Below are positions 15,911-25,523 of a stretch of DNA of 64,000 bases, piece by piece (positions within the stretch are counted from its first letter, which is position 1; each line of letters begins with the position of its first letter). The notes under the pieces are model-generated. The model did not search any database. It was not told where the DNA came from and worked only from the letters and a program-made list of their open reading frames with translations. The stretch lies in NCBI GenBank assembly GCA_964620605.1, contig CAZUHQ010000002.1, forward strand, positions 1 to 64,000. Direction: 5' to 3'. Source of the DNA: Thalassotalea_E sp964620605. Its GTDB lineage: Bacteria; Pseudomonadota; Gammaproteobacteria; Enterobacterales; Alteromonadaceae. Both the position numbers and the translations under genes were made by a program.

Positions 15911-17586
15911 GGATTAATTTTTCCTTCCAGTAAATATTGTCGTATCTGTTCAAAGATCACTAGCCCTAAAATGTCGCTGTGATTTTTGCCATAAATCATG
16001 ACTGCTCCTTTACGGTGTTTGACTAATAATTGATAGGCTTCAGCAAGGGTGGCTTGGCTGGATAAGGGGATCAGTTCATGGCCGATAACGCTTGGCGTCC
16101 CTTGAACTGCAATGGTTTCCCACCAGATAAATGCCTCATCAGAGCCGGGCTGTTGGCTAACCAAAAAATTATCACTAGTAAGCAGCGCTTTGCTTGATAA
16201 AATTTCTTTTGAGTTTAATTGTTGATAAAGGGTGATATTTTCCTGCATCGCGCCGATCACGCCAATGTGTTGTAAAGATTTTTCTATTGGCGGCTTACGG
16301 TAAAGCAGGTTTTGCACTTCCAATTGCATAATGATCACTGAGCGGTTATTTAAAAACTGGCCTGATATTACACAGGAAGAAGTGATCACTATTAGTGCCG
16401 GAACGATGACTTCAATTTGGTTGGACAATTCAACTACTGCCAGTAATGCCGCTAACGGGGCGTTTAATGTCGCCGCCATAAAACCTGCCATGCCCATTAA
16501 GGCAAAATCAGTGTGTAAGTGCTCACCAGGTAAATAATTAGCAAATATACTAGATACAAAAATACCGGCAATCGCTCCTATGTTGATGATTGGGCCGATA
16601 ATTCCCCCCGGAATCCCTAAACCTAAGGCGGAAATGGTCATCAGCATTTTTGCAATTAGCAAACCAAATAATAGCTGTAGGCCAGGCTCCTTGTTGATGG
16701 AAAACATTATCGCATCGATATCTGAGCCCATGGCATAGGGGATGGCATAACTTAACGCGCCTGTGATAAAGGCGGCAATTAAAAACCTGGGAATAATATG
16801 GAGGTTGCCTGAATGTTGAATTAACAAGGTCAGGTAACGGTTAAAAGTAAATGCCAGGCCGCCAATAAAAACACCTAATATGAGGATGGATGGGTACTGT
16901 GTCTGAGTGATTTGAATTTGTGCAAAAAACTCAAATGCATGGGCTGGACCAAACACACTCTCGGTCATCATAGAACCGATAATTGCCGCTATCATCACAG
17001 GGATAAAAATATGTACCTTGTATTCGCGTAAAATTACTTCCATGACAAAAATCACAGCGGCAAGCGGAGTGTTAAAACTGGCAGAAATGCCAGCAGCAAT
17101 ACCACAAGCACATAAGGTTCGGATAGTATTAAATGGCAGGTTTAATACACTGCCTAAATAACTGCTACATGCTGCGCCTAAATGAACTGCCGGGCCTTCA
17201 CGGCCAACAGCAAAACCTGAGGCTAATGCGATAACGGTACCGACAAACTGGTTCAGAGTGTTGCGCAGTGGAATAATGCCATGAGCCACTTTTAACCAGT
17301 GAAGGACAAACGGAATGCCGGTGCGTAGATACTGGTAGCCGGTAAAACGGGCAAAAATGAGGATCAGTAAGGCACCAATAATTGGTAAATCAAAACGACT
17401 TACCGCATCTAAGGTGGTATAATCGTCCTTTTCGCTGAGATAAAATTGCTGTAGCGCCTTAATACTCAGTGTAAATAGAATGATCAGCAATGCAGACATC
17501 GCACCACCAATGGCGGCGAGCATGCATAACTGCCATGAAGTTTTTGGCAGGGCTAATCGTTTTTTGAGTGAGAGTAACGACATCAT
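15907..17586 (-). CDS. ClC-family chloride channel/transporter
   Basis: Ten-or-more-helix ClC protein (559 residues) carrying chloride across the inner membrane. The gating-glutamate motif GREGPAVHLGA is intact. The first selectivity motif is RTGIP rather than GSGIP, and the third is GIPGGIIGPIINIG. At the position of the inner proton glutamate of E. coli ClcA (IIEEM) the sequence reads FVMEVILREY, with Val in place of the second Glu, as in ClC channels. A C-terminal cytoplasmic region (about 440-559) contains a CBS-like segment (LIPLSSQATLAEAYQLLVKHRKG). It overlaps hemJ by 4 bp and is divergent from the DUF6776-like gene. Confidence 0.88.
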   Translation of the reverse strand: MMSLLSLKKRLALPKTSWQLCMLAAIGGAMSALLIILFTLSIKALQQFYLSEKDDYTTLDAVSRFDLPIIGALLILIFARFTGYQYLRTGIPFVLHWLKVAHGIIPLRNTLNQFVGTVIALASGFAVGREGPAVHLGAACSSYLGSVLNLPFNTIRTLCACGIAAGISASFNTPLAAVIFVMEVILREYKVHIFIPVMIAAIIGSMMTESVFGPAHAFEFFAQIQITQTQYPSILILGVFIGGLAFTFNRYLTLLIQHSGNLHIIPRFLIAAFITGALSYAIPYAMGSDIDAIMFSINKEPGLQLLFGLLIAKMLMTISALGLGIPGGIIGPIINIGAIAGIFVSSIFANYLPGEHLHTDFALMGMAGFMAATLNAPLAALLAVVELSNQIEVIVPALIVITSSCVISGQFLNNRSVIIMQLEVQNLLYRKPPIEKSLQHIGVIGAMQENITLYQQLNSKEILSSKALLTSDNFLVSQQPGSDEAFIWWETIAVQGTPSVIGHELIPLSSQATLAEAYQLLVKHRKGAVMIYGKNHSDILGLVIFEQIRQYLLEGKINP

Positions 17587-17655
17587 AGAAAAATTTTTAT
17601 TTTATGTCTTTGTCTCAGTGAGCTGTTAGTTATTGGATATCATAATACTTTTCGA

Positions 17656-18411
17656 ATGAGTTGGTTAGCAAAAATAAATTTAAACACCGTGGTAGAACGT
17701 TTAGGTGCGTTTCGCTCGGCGATGTTGTTGTTATTCCTAATTGTTACCTGTCTGTTTTGCGGTTACCGTCTCGGTAATTTTTTCCATGGTTACCAGCAGC
17801 AAACCATAGCGCAACAGCAGCAACGTTTGGAAAGTCTCTATACTAAGCAGGTTGAGCAAGTCAGACGAATTAACACCTTAGAAGTCGAACTCGAAGTTGA
17901 ACGCCTGGCCAATCAAAGATCACAAAAACTGCTTAAAGACATAGAACAGCAGCATTTTCAGGTGAAAAAGGAACTGGCGTTTTATGAAAAAGTGATGGCA
18001 CCGGAAAAACAGGCGGATGGTTTAGTGATCGACAATGTGGTGATCTCACCGACGGCCAGTCCATATCATTATCGCTTTCAGGTTGCTTTAGTACAGCAGC
18101 GGGTGAAAAAGCGCTATGCCAAAGGCTATATTGAATTTACTTTAACCGGTAGCCTGGATGATAAACCTCATAAATTGGCATTGGAAAAAATATCCAGTAT
18201 TAAAAAAGACGATTTACATTTTAGTTTTCAATATTTTCAAATAATTGAAGGTGAATTTACTCTGCCAGAAAATTTTAAGCCAGAGCAGTTGTTACTGTCG
18301 GCGGTGCTACCTAAGGGAAAATGGCAAAAATACCACCGCATCGATGAAAATTACTTATGGCAAAATGTTATGGAAAAATATTCCCAAACCACGTCGCTAA
18401 TACTTGATTAA
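17656..18411 (+). CDS. DUF6776-like membrane-anchored coiled-coil protein
   Basis: A 251-residue protein with one N-terminal transmembrane segment (about 21-42), a long coiled coil (about 48-115, rich in Gln, Glu, Leu) and a C-terminal beta-rich domain with PYHYRFQVALVQQ, KGYIEFTLTGSL and FQYFQIIEGEFTLPE. This pattern fits the DUF6776 family, often found just upstream of erpA in gammaproteobacteria. Its function is not known; the layout suggests a periplasmic structural or scaffold role. erpA follows after 51 bp. Confidence 0.72.
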   Translation: MSWLAKINLNTVVERLGAFRSAMLLLFLIVTCLFCGYRLGNFFHGYQQQTIAQQQQRLESLYTKQVEQVRRINTLEVELEVERLANQRSQKLLKDIEQQHFQVKKELAFYEKVMAPEKQADGLVIDNVVISPTASPYHYRFQVALVQQRVKKRYAKGYIEFTLTGSLDDKPHKLALEKISSIKKDDLHFSFQYFQIIEGEFTLPENFKPEQLLLSAVLPKGKWQKYHRIDENYLWQNVMEKYSQTTSLILD

Positions 18412-18462
18412 ATTAGTCAAGTTTAAGATAATTCCCCTGTTGTAATAAGAGAACCACCCTTT

Positions 18463-18804
18463 ATGTCTGACACCGATTTACCAATTAAATTTTCTGACGC
18501 TGCGGCAAATAAAGTATTAGCCCTGATCACTGAAGAAGAGAACCCTAATCTTAAGTTACGTGTTTATGTAACAGGCGGCGGTTGCTCTGGTTTTCAGTAT
18601 GGTTTTACCTTTGATGAAAAAATCAATGAAGGTGATATGACCATAGAAAAACAGGGGGTGACTATGGTGGTCGACCCTATGAGTCTCCAATATCTGGTTG
18701 ATGGCGAAGTAGACTATGTTGAAGGCTTGGAAGGCAGTCGTTTTCTGGTGAATAACCCGAATGCGTCGACTACTTGTGGTTGTGGTTCATCGTTCTCGAT
18801 TTAA
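18463..18804 (+). CDS. erpA: ErpA, A-type iron-sulfur carrier
   Basis: A-type carrier that delivers Fe-S clusters to apoproteins, essential in E. coli for isoprenoid synthesis enzymes. The 113-residue product contains the three ligand cysteines, GGGCSGFQYGF and the C-terminal TTCGCGSSFSI, in family positions. The final GCGSSFSI distinguishes ErpA from IscA. It starts with ATG at 18463 preceded by GAGAACC, a modest ribosome-binding site, and ends before a terminator. Confidence 0.95.
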   Translation: MSDTDLPIKFSDAAANKVLALITEEENPNLKLRVYVTGGGCSGFQYGFTFDEKINEGDMTIEKQGVTMVVDPMSLQYLVDGEVDYVEGLEGSRFLVNNPNASTTCGCGSSFSI

Positions 18805-18824
18805 TAAATACTCTTTTCTTTGAA

Positions 18825-18850
18825 GCCAGCATTTGCTGGCGTTTATTTTT
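18825..18850 (+). terminator. Intrinsic terminator after erpA
   Basis: GCCAGC (18825-18830) pairs with GCTGGC (18835-18840) around ATTT and is followed by GTTTATTTTT. It overlaps the 3' end of the convergent TetR gene. Confidence 0.75.
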
Positions 18851-19454
18851 TATAGCGGGCTAAAAACATCGCAGCAGTTTCTTGCGCCAAAAACTGTTGC
18901 TTATCCTGGGTAAAATCATTTTCCATTTGAAATAACTGTGGCCAAAAACAACCGCCTTTGACCAGGCTGTGCAGTTGATTTAATGCAAATTCAGTATCCG
19001 TTACTATCAGCTTATCGTCGCTAATTGCATCATTTATCCAGCGCATCATGGCATCTTCCTGACAGGACATTTTCTCAAATTCTTTGTGTAATGCTTCAGA
19101 GTCGTAAAAAAAGTGCCCGATTGCTACTTTGGAAATATCCATATGCTCCTGAGTGCAAATAAACTGGATTTCTGCCAGTAGTAGCTCAGCCAGCTGGGCA
19201 TGTAGATCGCTGCTACTTTGATAGCGAACGTTCACTTGCTGCTCTGATTTTTGCCATAGGTCTGCCACCAGATACATTAGCAAAGCTTCTTTGGTGGCAA
19301 AATGGTTGTAGACAGTTCGTTTCGAGACCTGAGCCATTTCAGCAAGCTTGTCCATGCTGGTACCTTGAACGCCGTATTCTTTAAACGCTAATTTTGCCGC
19401 GTTGATGATGGCTGCTCTTTTTAATTCACTGCGTGTTTTGGTTTCAGAGTTCAT
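18843..19454 (-). CDS. TetR-family repressor of the RND efflux operon
   Basis: A 203-residue TetR-type regulator. The N-terminal helix-turn-helix is clear: RAAIINAAKLAFKEYGVQGT, then MDKLAEMAQVSKRTVYNHFA. The C-terminal ligand domain is all-helical with a TetR_C-type pattern (EDAMMRWINDAISDDK). It is transcribed away from the adjacent membrane-fusion/RND pair, and two related palindromic sites occupy the intergenic region, so it very likely represses both itself and the pump until a substrate binds. The inducer cannot be told from the sequence. Confidence 0.9.
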   Translation of the reverse strand: MNSETKTRSELKRAAIINAAKLAFKEYGVQGTSMDKLAEMAQVSKRTVYNHFATKEALLMYLVADLWQKSEQQVNVRYQSSSDLHAQLAELLLAEIQFICTQEHMDISKVAIGHFFYDSEALHKEFEKMSCQEDAMMRWINDAISDDKLIVTDTEFALNQLHSLVKGGCFWPQLFQMENDFTQDKQQFLAQETAAMFLARYKK

Positions 19455-19482
19455 AGTACCGCCTTTGTTCTATAGCAATATT

Positions 19483-19538
19483 CTACACTGGATAGTTTAC
19501 TTTTCAATTTTATTTGTTAAACTGCACCGTGTAGTTTA
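19483..19538. promoter_or_regulatory. Two related TetR-type operators
   Basis: A near-perfect 21 bp palindrome at 19518-19538 contains AAACTGCACCGTGTAGTTT (only one mismatched pair). A related site on the minus strand at about 19479-19499 begins TAAACTATCCAGTGTAG and matches the first at about 15 of 21 positions. Both lie in the 235 bp between the divergent TetR gene and the efflux operon. Confidence 0.75.
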
Positions 19539-19689
19539 CCTGTAGGGTGTAGAGTCGATAATGTCATGTCATGTTAGGTTAATCTTTGATTACAACTTGT
19601 TGCATTCGATCCTTAGACATTAATCAGCAGGCGAAGTACAATATTTGCCCACGCCCCTTGGAATATAAACTTAATATTTAGGAAGAATT

Positions 19690-20778
19690 ATGACTCAGTA
19701 TCAACGCGGACGCTTATGGTTGGCAGAACGTCCTTATGTTATCGCCATTGTTATTAGTTTAGCTCTGATATTGTGGATGCTCTCTGGGGTAATGAAAGCC
19801 GAAGAAATGCCGGCAAAAACTGATAAACAAGCAACGATTATCCCGAAAGTTAAAGTCGAAACTTTAGTTGCCACTAATGTTCATGACACAGTGGAACTTT
19901 ATGGTCGCACTGAACCGGATCGCATCACCACCTTAAAAGCGGAAATTTCCGGACAAGTTGAAGAGGTATTGGCCAAACGAGGTTCTCAGGTCGCTAAAGG
20001 TCAGGTGATCGCCCGTTTGGCGATTAATGATTTGGAGTCTCAATTAGCTCGTAGCAAGGCTTTACTGAAACAGCGGGAAATTGAATATCAAGGCGCAAAA
20101 AAGCTTAACGCTAACGGTTATCAGGGTAAGGCTCAATTAAGTAGTGCGCTAGCCAATTTGGCGGCGGTAAAAGCAGATATTAAGCGTTATAAGATTGCGA
20201 TTGAAAATACCGTGATTCGCGCCCCATTTGATGGCGTATTAAATACCCGCTACGTCGAGCAGGGGGATTATGTGCAAAGTGGTGATGACATCGCGATGAT
20301 TGCCGACTTGGATCCTTTAGTAGTGCGCGCTTACGTTACCGAAAATCAAGTGGCGCAGTTAGCCGTTGGCCAAACTGCTGACATTCGTTTGTTAAACAAG
20401 CAACCGGAGCAAGGTATTGTCAGATATATTGCCAGTGTTGCCGATGAAAAAACCAATACCTTTAAGATCGAAGTGACTATCGATAACGCTGGTTATAATT
20501 TGCTGGCGGGCTTAAGTAGTGAAGTTAATATTGCCCTTGAACAAGTACCGGCAATTAAAATCTCTCCTGCATTACTGGCGCTCGACGATAAAGGCAACAT
20601 TGGGGTTAAAACCGTCGCTGAGGATAAAGTGGTATTTACTCCGATTAATGTAGTGAAGAGTGAAAGCGATGGCCTGTGGTTGACTGGTTTGGGTCAGCAA
20701 GCTAATGTTATTACGTTAGGGCAAGGATTTGTCCGTGATGGTGATGTCGTTGAAGCTGTAACGGCAACTAACGAATAG
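19690..20778 (+). CDS. RND efflux membrane-fusion (periplasmic adaptor) protein
   Basis: Periplasmic adaptor linking an inner-membrane RND pump to an outer-membrane channel. The 362-residue product has an N-terminal membrane anchor (about 16-36), a biotinyl-lipoyl-like half (KAEISGQVEEVLAKRGSQVAKGQVIARL), a short alpha-hairpin (about 115-165) and the second lipoyl half (VIRAPFDGVLNTRYVEQGDYV), followed by beta-barrel domains. AGGAAG lies just before the ATG. The RND gene follows after 9 bp. No outer-membrane factor gene is nearby, so a TolC-like protein from elsewhere must be used. Confidence 0.93.
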   Translation: MTQYQRGRLWLAERPYVIAIVISLALILWMLSGVMKAEEMPAKTDKQATIIPKVKVETLVATNVHDTVELYGRTEPDRITTLKAEISGQVEEVLAKRGSQVAKGQVIARLAINDLESQLARSKALLKQREIEYQGAKKLNANGYQGKAQLSSALANLAAVKADIKRYKIAIENTVIRAPFDGVLNTRYVEQGDYVQSGDDIAMIADLDPLVVRAYVTENQVAQLAVGQTADIRLLNKQPEQGIVRYIASVADEKTNTFKIEVTIDNAGYNLLAGLSSEVNIALEQVPAIKISPALLALDDKGNIGVKTVAEDKVVFTPINVVKSESDGLWLTGLGQQANVITLGQGFVRDGDVVEAVTATNE

Positions 20779-20787
20779 GGAATTGTT

Positions 20788-23700
20788 ATGTTAACCATTA
20801 TTGATGCAGCCATTACCCGTACTCGATCGGTATTGATGGTATTTGCTTTATTACTGATATCCGGGGCAATTACTTACGCGAATATTGCCAAAGAATCTAA
20901 TCCGGATATTACCATTCCAATGATTTATGTTTCCATGGTGCATGATGGCATATCGCCGGAAGATGCCGAGCGCATGCTGGTGCGGCCGATGGAAAAAGAG
21001 CTTAAATCCATCGCAGGCATTAAAGAAATGACAGCTAATGCCGGTGAAGGACATGCCTCGGTTACTATCGAGTTTTTAGCTGGCATGGATCCAAAAGAAG
21101 CCTTAGCTGACGTTAGGGATAAAGTCACCTTGGCAAAAGCTAAGTTACCGGCTGAGTCTGAAGAACCGGAAGTTCATGAAGTCACCATGGCGAATCAGGT
21201 ACCGGCAGTAACGGTTATCTTATCCGGGCCGGTGACTGAGCGTGGTTTATTAACTTTAGCGCGTGATTTAAAAGATAAAATTGAAGGCATGCAGGAAGTG
21301 CTGGAAGTGGATATCGGTGGTGATCGTGAAGACATGGTGGAAATTATCGTCGACCCACTGCTGATGGAAAGCTATGGCCTGGATCAAAATGATATTTATA
21401 ACTTGGTGGAGCGCAATAACCGTTTAGTGCCAGCTGGTACTATGGATACCGGCAAAGGACGCTTTGCGGTTAAAGTACCGTCGGTATTTGAAACAGTGCA
21501 GGATCTACTAGAACTACCCATCAAGGTTGATGGCGAGCGAGTGATAACCTTTCAGGATGTTTCGACTGTAAGACGTGCCTATAAAGACCCGACAACCTTT
21601 GCCCGGTTAAATGGCGAACGCTCGATTTCACTGGAAGTGAAAAAGCGCTCAGGTGAAAATATTATTTATACAGTAGATAACGTTAAAGCGCTGATTGAAC
21701 AGGAACGTCAGCGCTGGCCGAATCAGGTGGTGGTCGACTATGTTGGCGATCAATCCCTTGATGTTAAAGATACCTTAAGCGACTTACAGAATAACGTATT
21801 ATCAGCCGTACTGCTGGTAGTGATAGTGGTGATTGCTGCGCTTGGTACTCGCACCGCGATGTTGGTGGGGTTAGCAATTCCTGGCGCGTTTTTAACCGGT
21901 ATTTTAGTGCTAGCAATTTCCGGCTTAACAGTCAATATTGTGGTGTTATTTGGTCTGATCATGGCGGTTGGTATGCTGGTCGATGGTGCGATTGTAGTCA
22001 CTGAATTTGCCGATCGAGAAATGAATGAAGGCAAACCTCGTCATATTGCTTACGGTACTGCGGCTAAACGTATGGCATGGCCGATTATTGCATCGACAGC
22101 AACGACATTGGCAGCATTTGCGCCATTAATGTTCTGGCCTGGGATGATGGGTGAGTTTATGAAATACTTACCTATCACCTTAATTGCCGTATTATCCGCA
22201 TCACTGGCAATGGCGCTAATCTTTGTTCCTACTATCGGGGCGGTATTTGGTAAATCTCGGCTGATCAGTGAGCAGGAAAAACAGCAGGTCGAACGGGCTG
22301 AGCAGGGCGATCTCGATCATTTAACCGGTTTTACCGGTAAGTATGTCAGTGTGTTAAAAACCGCGATTCAGCATCCGTGGAAAATTGTCGGTGGCACTTT
22401 TGCCATGGCTTTTGTTGTGATGTGGCTATATGGCGCGTCTGGACTTGGCGCGGTGTTTTTCCCTGAAATTGAGCCTAACAGCGCGACTATTGTGGTGCGC
22501 TCGCACGGCGATTTATCGGTGCATGAAAAAGATCTTATAATGCGAGATATTGAAGATCGCATTATGGATATGGAAGAGATTGAAACCTTATACACCTTAA
22601 CTGGTGGTAATGATATTGTCGGCTCATTCCAGGTAAACTTTGTTAACTGGCAGTATCGTCGTCCGTCCGATGAAACCATTGTCGATATTCATCAGCGTAC
22701 TGAAGATTTAGCCGGGGTTGAACTTGAGGTCCGTAAGAATGAAGATGGTCCGCAAAACGGTAAGGATTTACGCATTGAGCTAAGTTCACGGTTTCCTGAA
22801 AAACTCGATAGCGCGGTAAAAACTATTCGCAATGCGTTAGTGACTACCGGTAAGTTTACCGATATTGAAGATTCTGGCTCAAAACCTGGTATTGAGTGGC
22901 AGTTAAAAGTTGATCGTTCAAGAGCTGCGACGTATGGCGCAGATGCTGCAATTGTTGGTTCAACTGTGCAAATGGTGACTAATGGTTTGAAACTCGGCGA
23001 ATACCGTCCGGATGATGTTGATGACGAGCTCGATATTCGGGTACGTTTTCCACAGGATAAACGTAATATTGGGCGTTTAGATACACTTAGGGTGAAAACT
23101 TCTGCCGGGTTAGTGCCGGTTAGTAGTTTTGTTGAGCGTAAAGCAGCACCAAAAGTAGATACTATTCATCGTACTGATGGTAAGCGAGTGGTGACTATTC
23201 AGGCCAACTTGGTTACCGGTGCGCAATTAATCACTGAATTGCCTAAACTGGAAGCCAAGTTTCCTGAATTAGGCATAGATCCCATGGTGGAGCTTAGCAT
23301 TAAAGGGCAAAATCAGGATCAGCAGGAATCACAGGAATTTCTGGTGAATGCCTTTGGTGTTGCGCTGTTTGTCATGGCAATTATTTTGGTTACCCAGTTT
23401 AATAGTTTCTATCAGGCATTCTTGATTTTAAGTGCGGTGATCTTCTCAACCGTCGGAGTTTTCCTTGCACTGTTAATTGCACAAAAACCTTTCGGTATCG
23501 TTATGGGGGGCATAGGGGTTATCTCACTGGCGGGTATCGTTGTTAATAATAATATCGTATTGATCGATACTTATAATGTCTTGCGCAAGGAAGGATTCTC
23601 ACCGATTGATGCGATTTTGAGAACCGGCGCACAGCGCTTACGCCCGGTAATGTTAACCACCATTACTACGGTATTAGGTTTATTGCCTATGGTGTTACAG

Positions 23701-23928
23701 GTGAATCTGGATTTCTTTAATCGCACTGCGGTATTTGGCGCGCCGTCAACGCAGTGGTGGACACAATTGGCAACAGCAGTTGCCGGTGGCCTGGCATTTG
23801 CTACTGTCTTGACCTTAGTATTAACGCCATGCCTTATCATGCTAAGAGATCGCAATAGAGATAAGCGTAAAGGTCAAAGTAAACTGCAGTTTGTTCAGCG
23901 ACTTAAGAAAATAAAATCTGCAGCTTAA
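20788..23928 (+). CDS. RND-family efflux transporter, permease subunit
   Basis: Proton-driven tripartite efflux pump subunit of 1046 residues with the expected 12 transmembrane segments and two large periplasmic loops. The start reads MLTIIDAAITRTRSVLMVFALL, an HAE-1-like family N-terminus. In TM4 the proton-relay region is AVGMLVDGAIVVTEF: one Asp where AcrB has an Asp pair, as also seen in CzcA-type pumps. This makes substrate class uncertain; no gene symbol is given. It is coupled to the adaptor gene upstream and ends at a long hairpin terminator. Confidence 0.93.
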   Translation: MLTIIDAAITRTRSVLMVFALLLISGAITYANIAKESNPDITIPMIYVSMVHDGISPEDAERMLVRPMEKELKSIAGIKEMTANAGEGHASVTIEFLAGMDPKEALADVRDKVTLAKAKLPAESEEPEVHEVTMANQVPAVTVILSGPVTERGLLTLARDLKDKIEGMQEVLEVDIGGDREDMVEIIVDPLLMESYGLDQNDIYNLVERNNRLVPAGTMDTGKGRFAVKVPSVFETVQDLLELPIKVDGERVITFQDVSTVRRAYKDPTTFARLNGERSISLEVKKRSGENIIYTVDNVKALIEQERQRWPNQVVVDYVGDQSLDVKDTLSDLQNNVLSAVLLVVIVVIAALGTRTAMLVGLAIPGAFLTGILVLAISGLTVNIVVLFGLIMAVGMLVDGAIVVTEFADREMNEGKPRHIAYGTAAKRMAWPIIASTATTLAAFAPLMFWPGMMGEFMKYLPITLIAVLSASLAMALIFVPTIGAVFGKSRLISEQEKQQVERAEQGDLDHLTGFTGKYVSVLKTAIQHPWKIVGGTFAMAFVVMWLYGASGLGAVFFPEIEPNSATIVVRSHGDLSVHEKDLIMRDIEDRIMDMEEIETLYTLTGGNDIVGSFQVNFVNWQYRRPSDETIVDIHQRTEDLAGVELEVRKNEDGPQNGKDLRIELSSRFPEKLDSAVKTIRNALVTTGKFTDIEDSGSKPGIEWQLKVDRSRAATYGADAAIVGSTVQMVTNGLKLGEYRPDDVDDELDIRVRFPQDKRNIGRLDTLRVKTSAGLVPVSSFVERKAAPKVDTIHRTDGKRVVTIQANLVTGAQLITELPKLEAKFPELGIDPMVELSIKGQNQDQQESQEFLVNAFGVALFVMAIILVTQFNSFYQAFLILSAVIFSTVGVFLALLIAQKPFGIVMGGIGVISLAGIVVNNNIVLIDTYNVLRKEGFSPIDAILRTGAQRLRPVMLTTITTVLGLLPMVLQVNLDFFNRTAVFGAPSTQWWTQLATAVAGGLAFATVLTLVLTPCLIMLRDRNRDKRKGQSKLQFVQRLKKIKSAA

Positions 23929-23947
23929 TATTTTAAAACCAACAGTA

Positions 23948-23986
23948 CCTTTTGCTGTTCTGTTATTTGAACAGCAAAAGGTTTAT
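23948..23986 (+). terminator. Terminator after the RND operon
   Basis: A perfect 13 bp stem pairs CCTTTTGCTGTTC (23948-23960) with GAACAGCAAAAGG (23969-23981), followed by a short T-rich stretch. Confidence 0.78.
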
Positions 23987-24081
23987 CAATAACATCTTGC
24001 CGTTGAAAACTGAGCTGGTTTTCCTGATACTATTCAATTCACTATTTACCCGTAAAATTACAATAATACTTAGGATATTTT

Positions 24082-25497
24082 ATGAGCCTTTTACCTAGAT
24101 CTATCAGTAAGACCCTGACTGGTCTCGTTAGCGTTACTGTCTTATTGTCGGCATCTGTTAATGCCGATCTGTTATCAGAACAGCAGAAAACAGCATTGGC
24201 GCAATTGAAAACCACGACTATGCAGTCGGACTTGTCTTATCAGCTGATCGAATCCTTAACGACTGAAGTTGGTCCGCGCTTAATGGGGTCAGAGGGCGAT
24301 CAAAAGGCGGTACAATGGGCTGTTAATAAGATGAAAGCTTTAGGCTTTGATAAGGTATGGACGGAAGAAGTCACAGGCACTTTATGGCATCGCGGTAAAG
24401 CTGAAGCTACAATTTTAGCACCTTACCCTCAAAAATTGGTGGCAATTGCCTTGGGTGGTTCTGTTGCCACAGGCGAGCAAGGCTTAAGCGCAGAAATTGC
24501 TCACTTTGCTTCTCTGGATGAATTAAAAGCTGCGCCTGACAATAGCCTTAATGGCAAGATTGCTTTTGTTTCCAAACGCATGGAGCGTCATATTGACGGT
24601 CATGGTTATGGAGAAACGGTTGGTGCGCGTGTCGGTGGTGCATCAATTGCGGCGAAAAAAGGTGCGTCGGCGATTTTAATTCGCTCAATCGGTACCGATA
24701 ACAACCGTATTGCACATACAGGTGTCATGCGTTATCAAGACGGTGTTGCGAAAGTGCCTGCGGCAGCACTTTCTAATCCGGATGCAGATATGTTAGTAAA
24801 TCAGTTAAACAGGGGCGGTGCCGTTAAGGTTTATTTAAAGCTAACCCCTAACACGGATGAAAAACAACTGGCGCGTTCTGCCAATGTCATTGGCGAGATT
24901 ACCGGCAGTGAGTTTCCTGAGCAAATTGTTGCTATCGGTGCGCATTTAGATAGCTGGGATGTTGGCACCGGCGCGCTGGATGACGGCATGGGCGTTGGTA
25001 TTGTCATGGCGGCGGCACATCAGCTCAAGCAGTTAAATGAACGCCCTAAACGCACAGTACGTGTTATTTTGTTTGCTGCTGAAGAGGTTGGTCTTTTAGG
25101 GGCGAAACAATACTTGGTTGATCATAAGGACGATATTAAAAATCATGTCATTGGCTCTGAGTGGGATTTTGGTACTGGCAGTATTTATCAAATGACAACG
25201 GGCGTTGGTGAGCAGGCGTTAGCGGCAAGCAAAGAGCTCGGCGAGATATTAGCACCATTAGGTGTTAAATTTTCTACGGACAACAATGCTCGTGCACATT
25301 CAGATATGGGGGCATTAAGCGATATTGGCATGCCAAGCATGAATTTTTCGCCAGACGGTAGTAAGTATTTTGATTACCATCACACGGAAAATGATACGTT
25401 GGATAAAATCGAGCCAGAAGCATTAAAACAAGCGACAACGGTTTATACCTTGTTCAGCTATTTTGCCGCAAATTCGGGCATCGATTTTAGAAAGTAA
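24082..25497 (+). CDS. Secreted M28-family metallopeptidase
   Basis: Zinc aminopeptidase-like protein of 471 residues. A signal peptide (cleavage near SASVNA), an N-terminal part starting VGPRLMGSEGDQKAVQW, an inserted PA-type domain (about 115-270) and the M28 catalytic core are visible. Metal-binding motifs are AHLDSWDVG (His, Asp), ALDDGMG (Asp), FAAEEVGLLG (Glu catalytic and ligand) and YHHTENDTLD (His). It likely acts on peptides in the periplasm or outside the cell. It stands alone between the RND terminator and the convergent HD-GYP gene. Confidence 0.92.
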   Translation: MSLLPRSISKTLTGLVSVTVLLSASVNADLLSEQQKTALAQLKTTTMQSDLSYQLIESLTTEVGPRLMGSEGDQKAVQWAVNKMKALGFDKVWTEEVTGTLWHRGKAEATILAPYPQKLVAIALGGSVATGEQGLSAEIAHFASLDELKAAPDNSLNGKIAFVSKRMERHIDGHGYGETVGARVGGASIAAKKGASAILIRSIGTDNNRIAHTGVMRYQDGVAKVPAAALSNPDADMLVNQLNRGGAVKVYLKLTPNTDEKQLARSANVIGEITGSEFPEQIVAIGAHLDSWDVGTGALDDGMGVGIVMAAAHQLKQLNERPKRTVRVILFAAEEVGLLGAKQYLVDHKDDIKNHVIGSEWDFGTGSIYQMTTGVGEQALAASKELGEILAPLGVKFSTDNNARAHSDMGALSDIGMPSMNFSPDGSKYFDYHHTENDTLDKIEPEALKQATTVYTLFSYFAANSGIDFRK

Positions 25498-25523
25498 CTG
25501 GCTAGCTTCCCGATAGGCTAATA

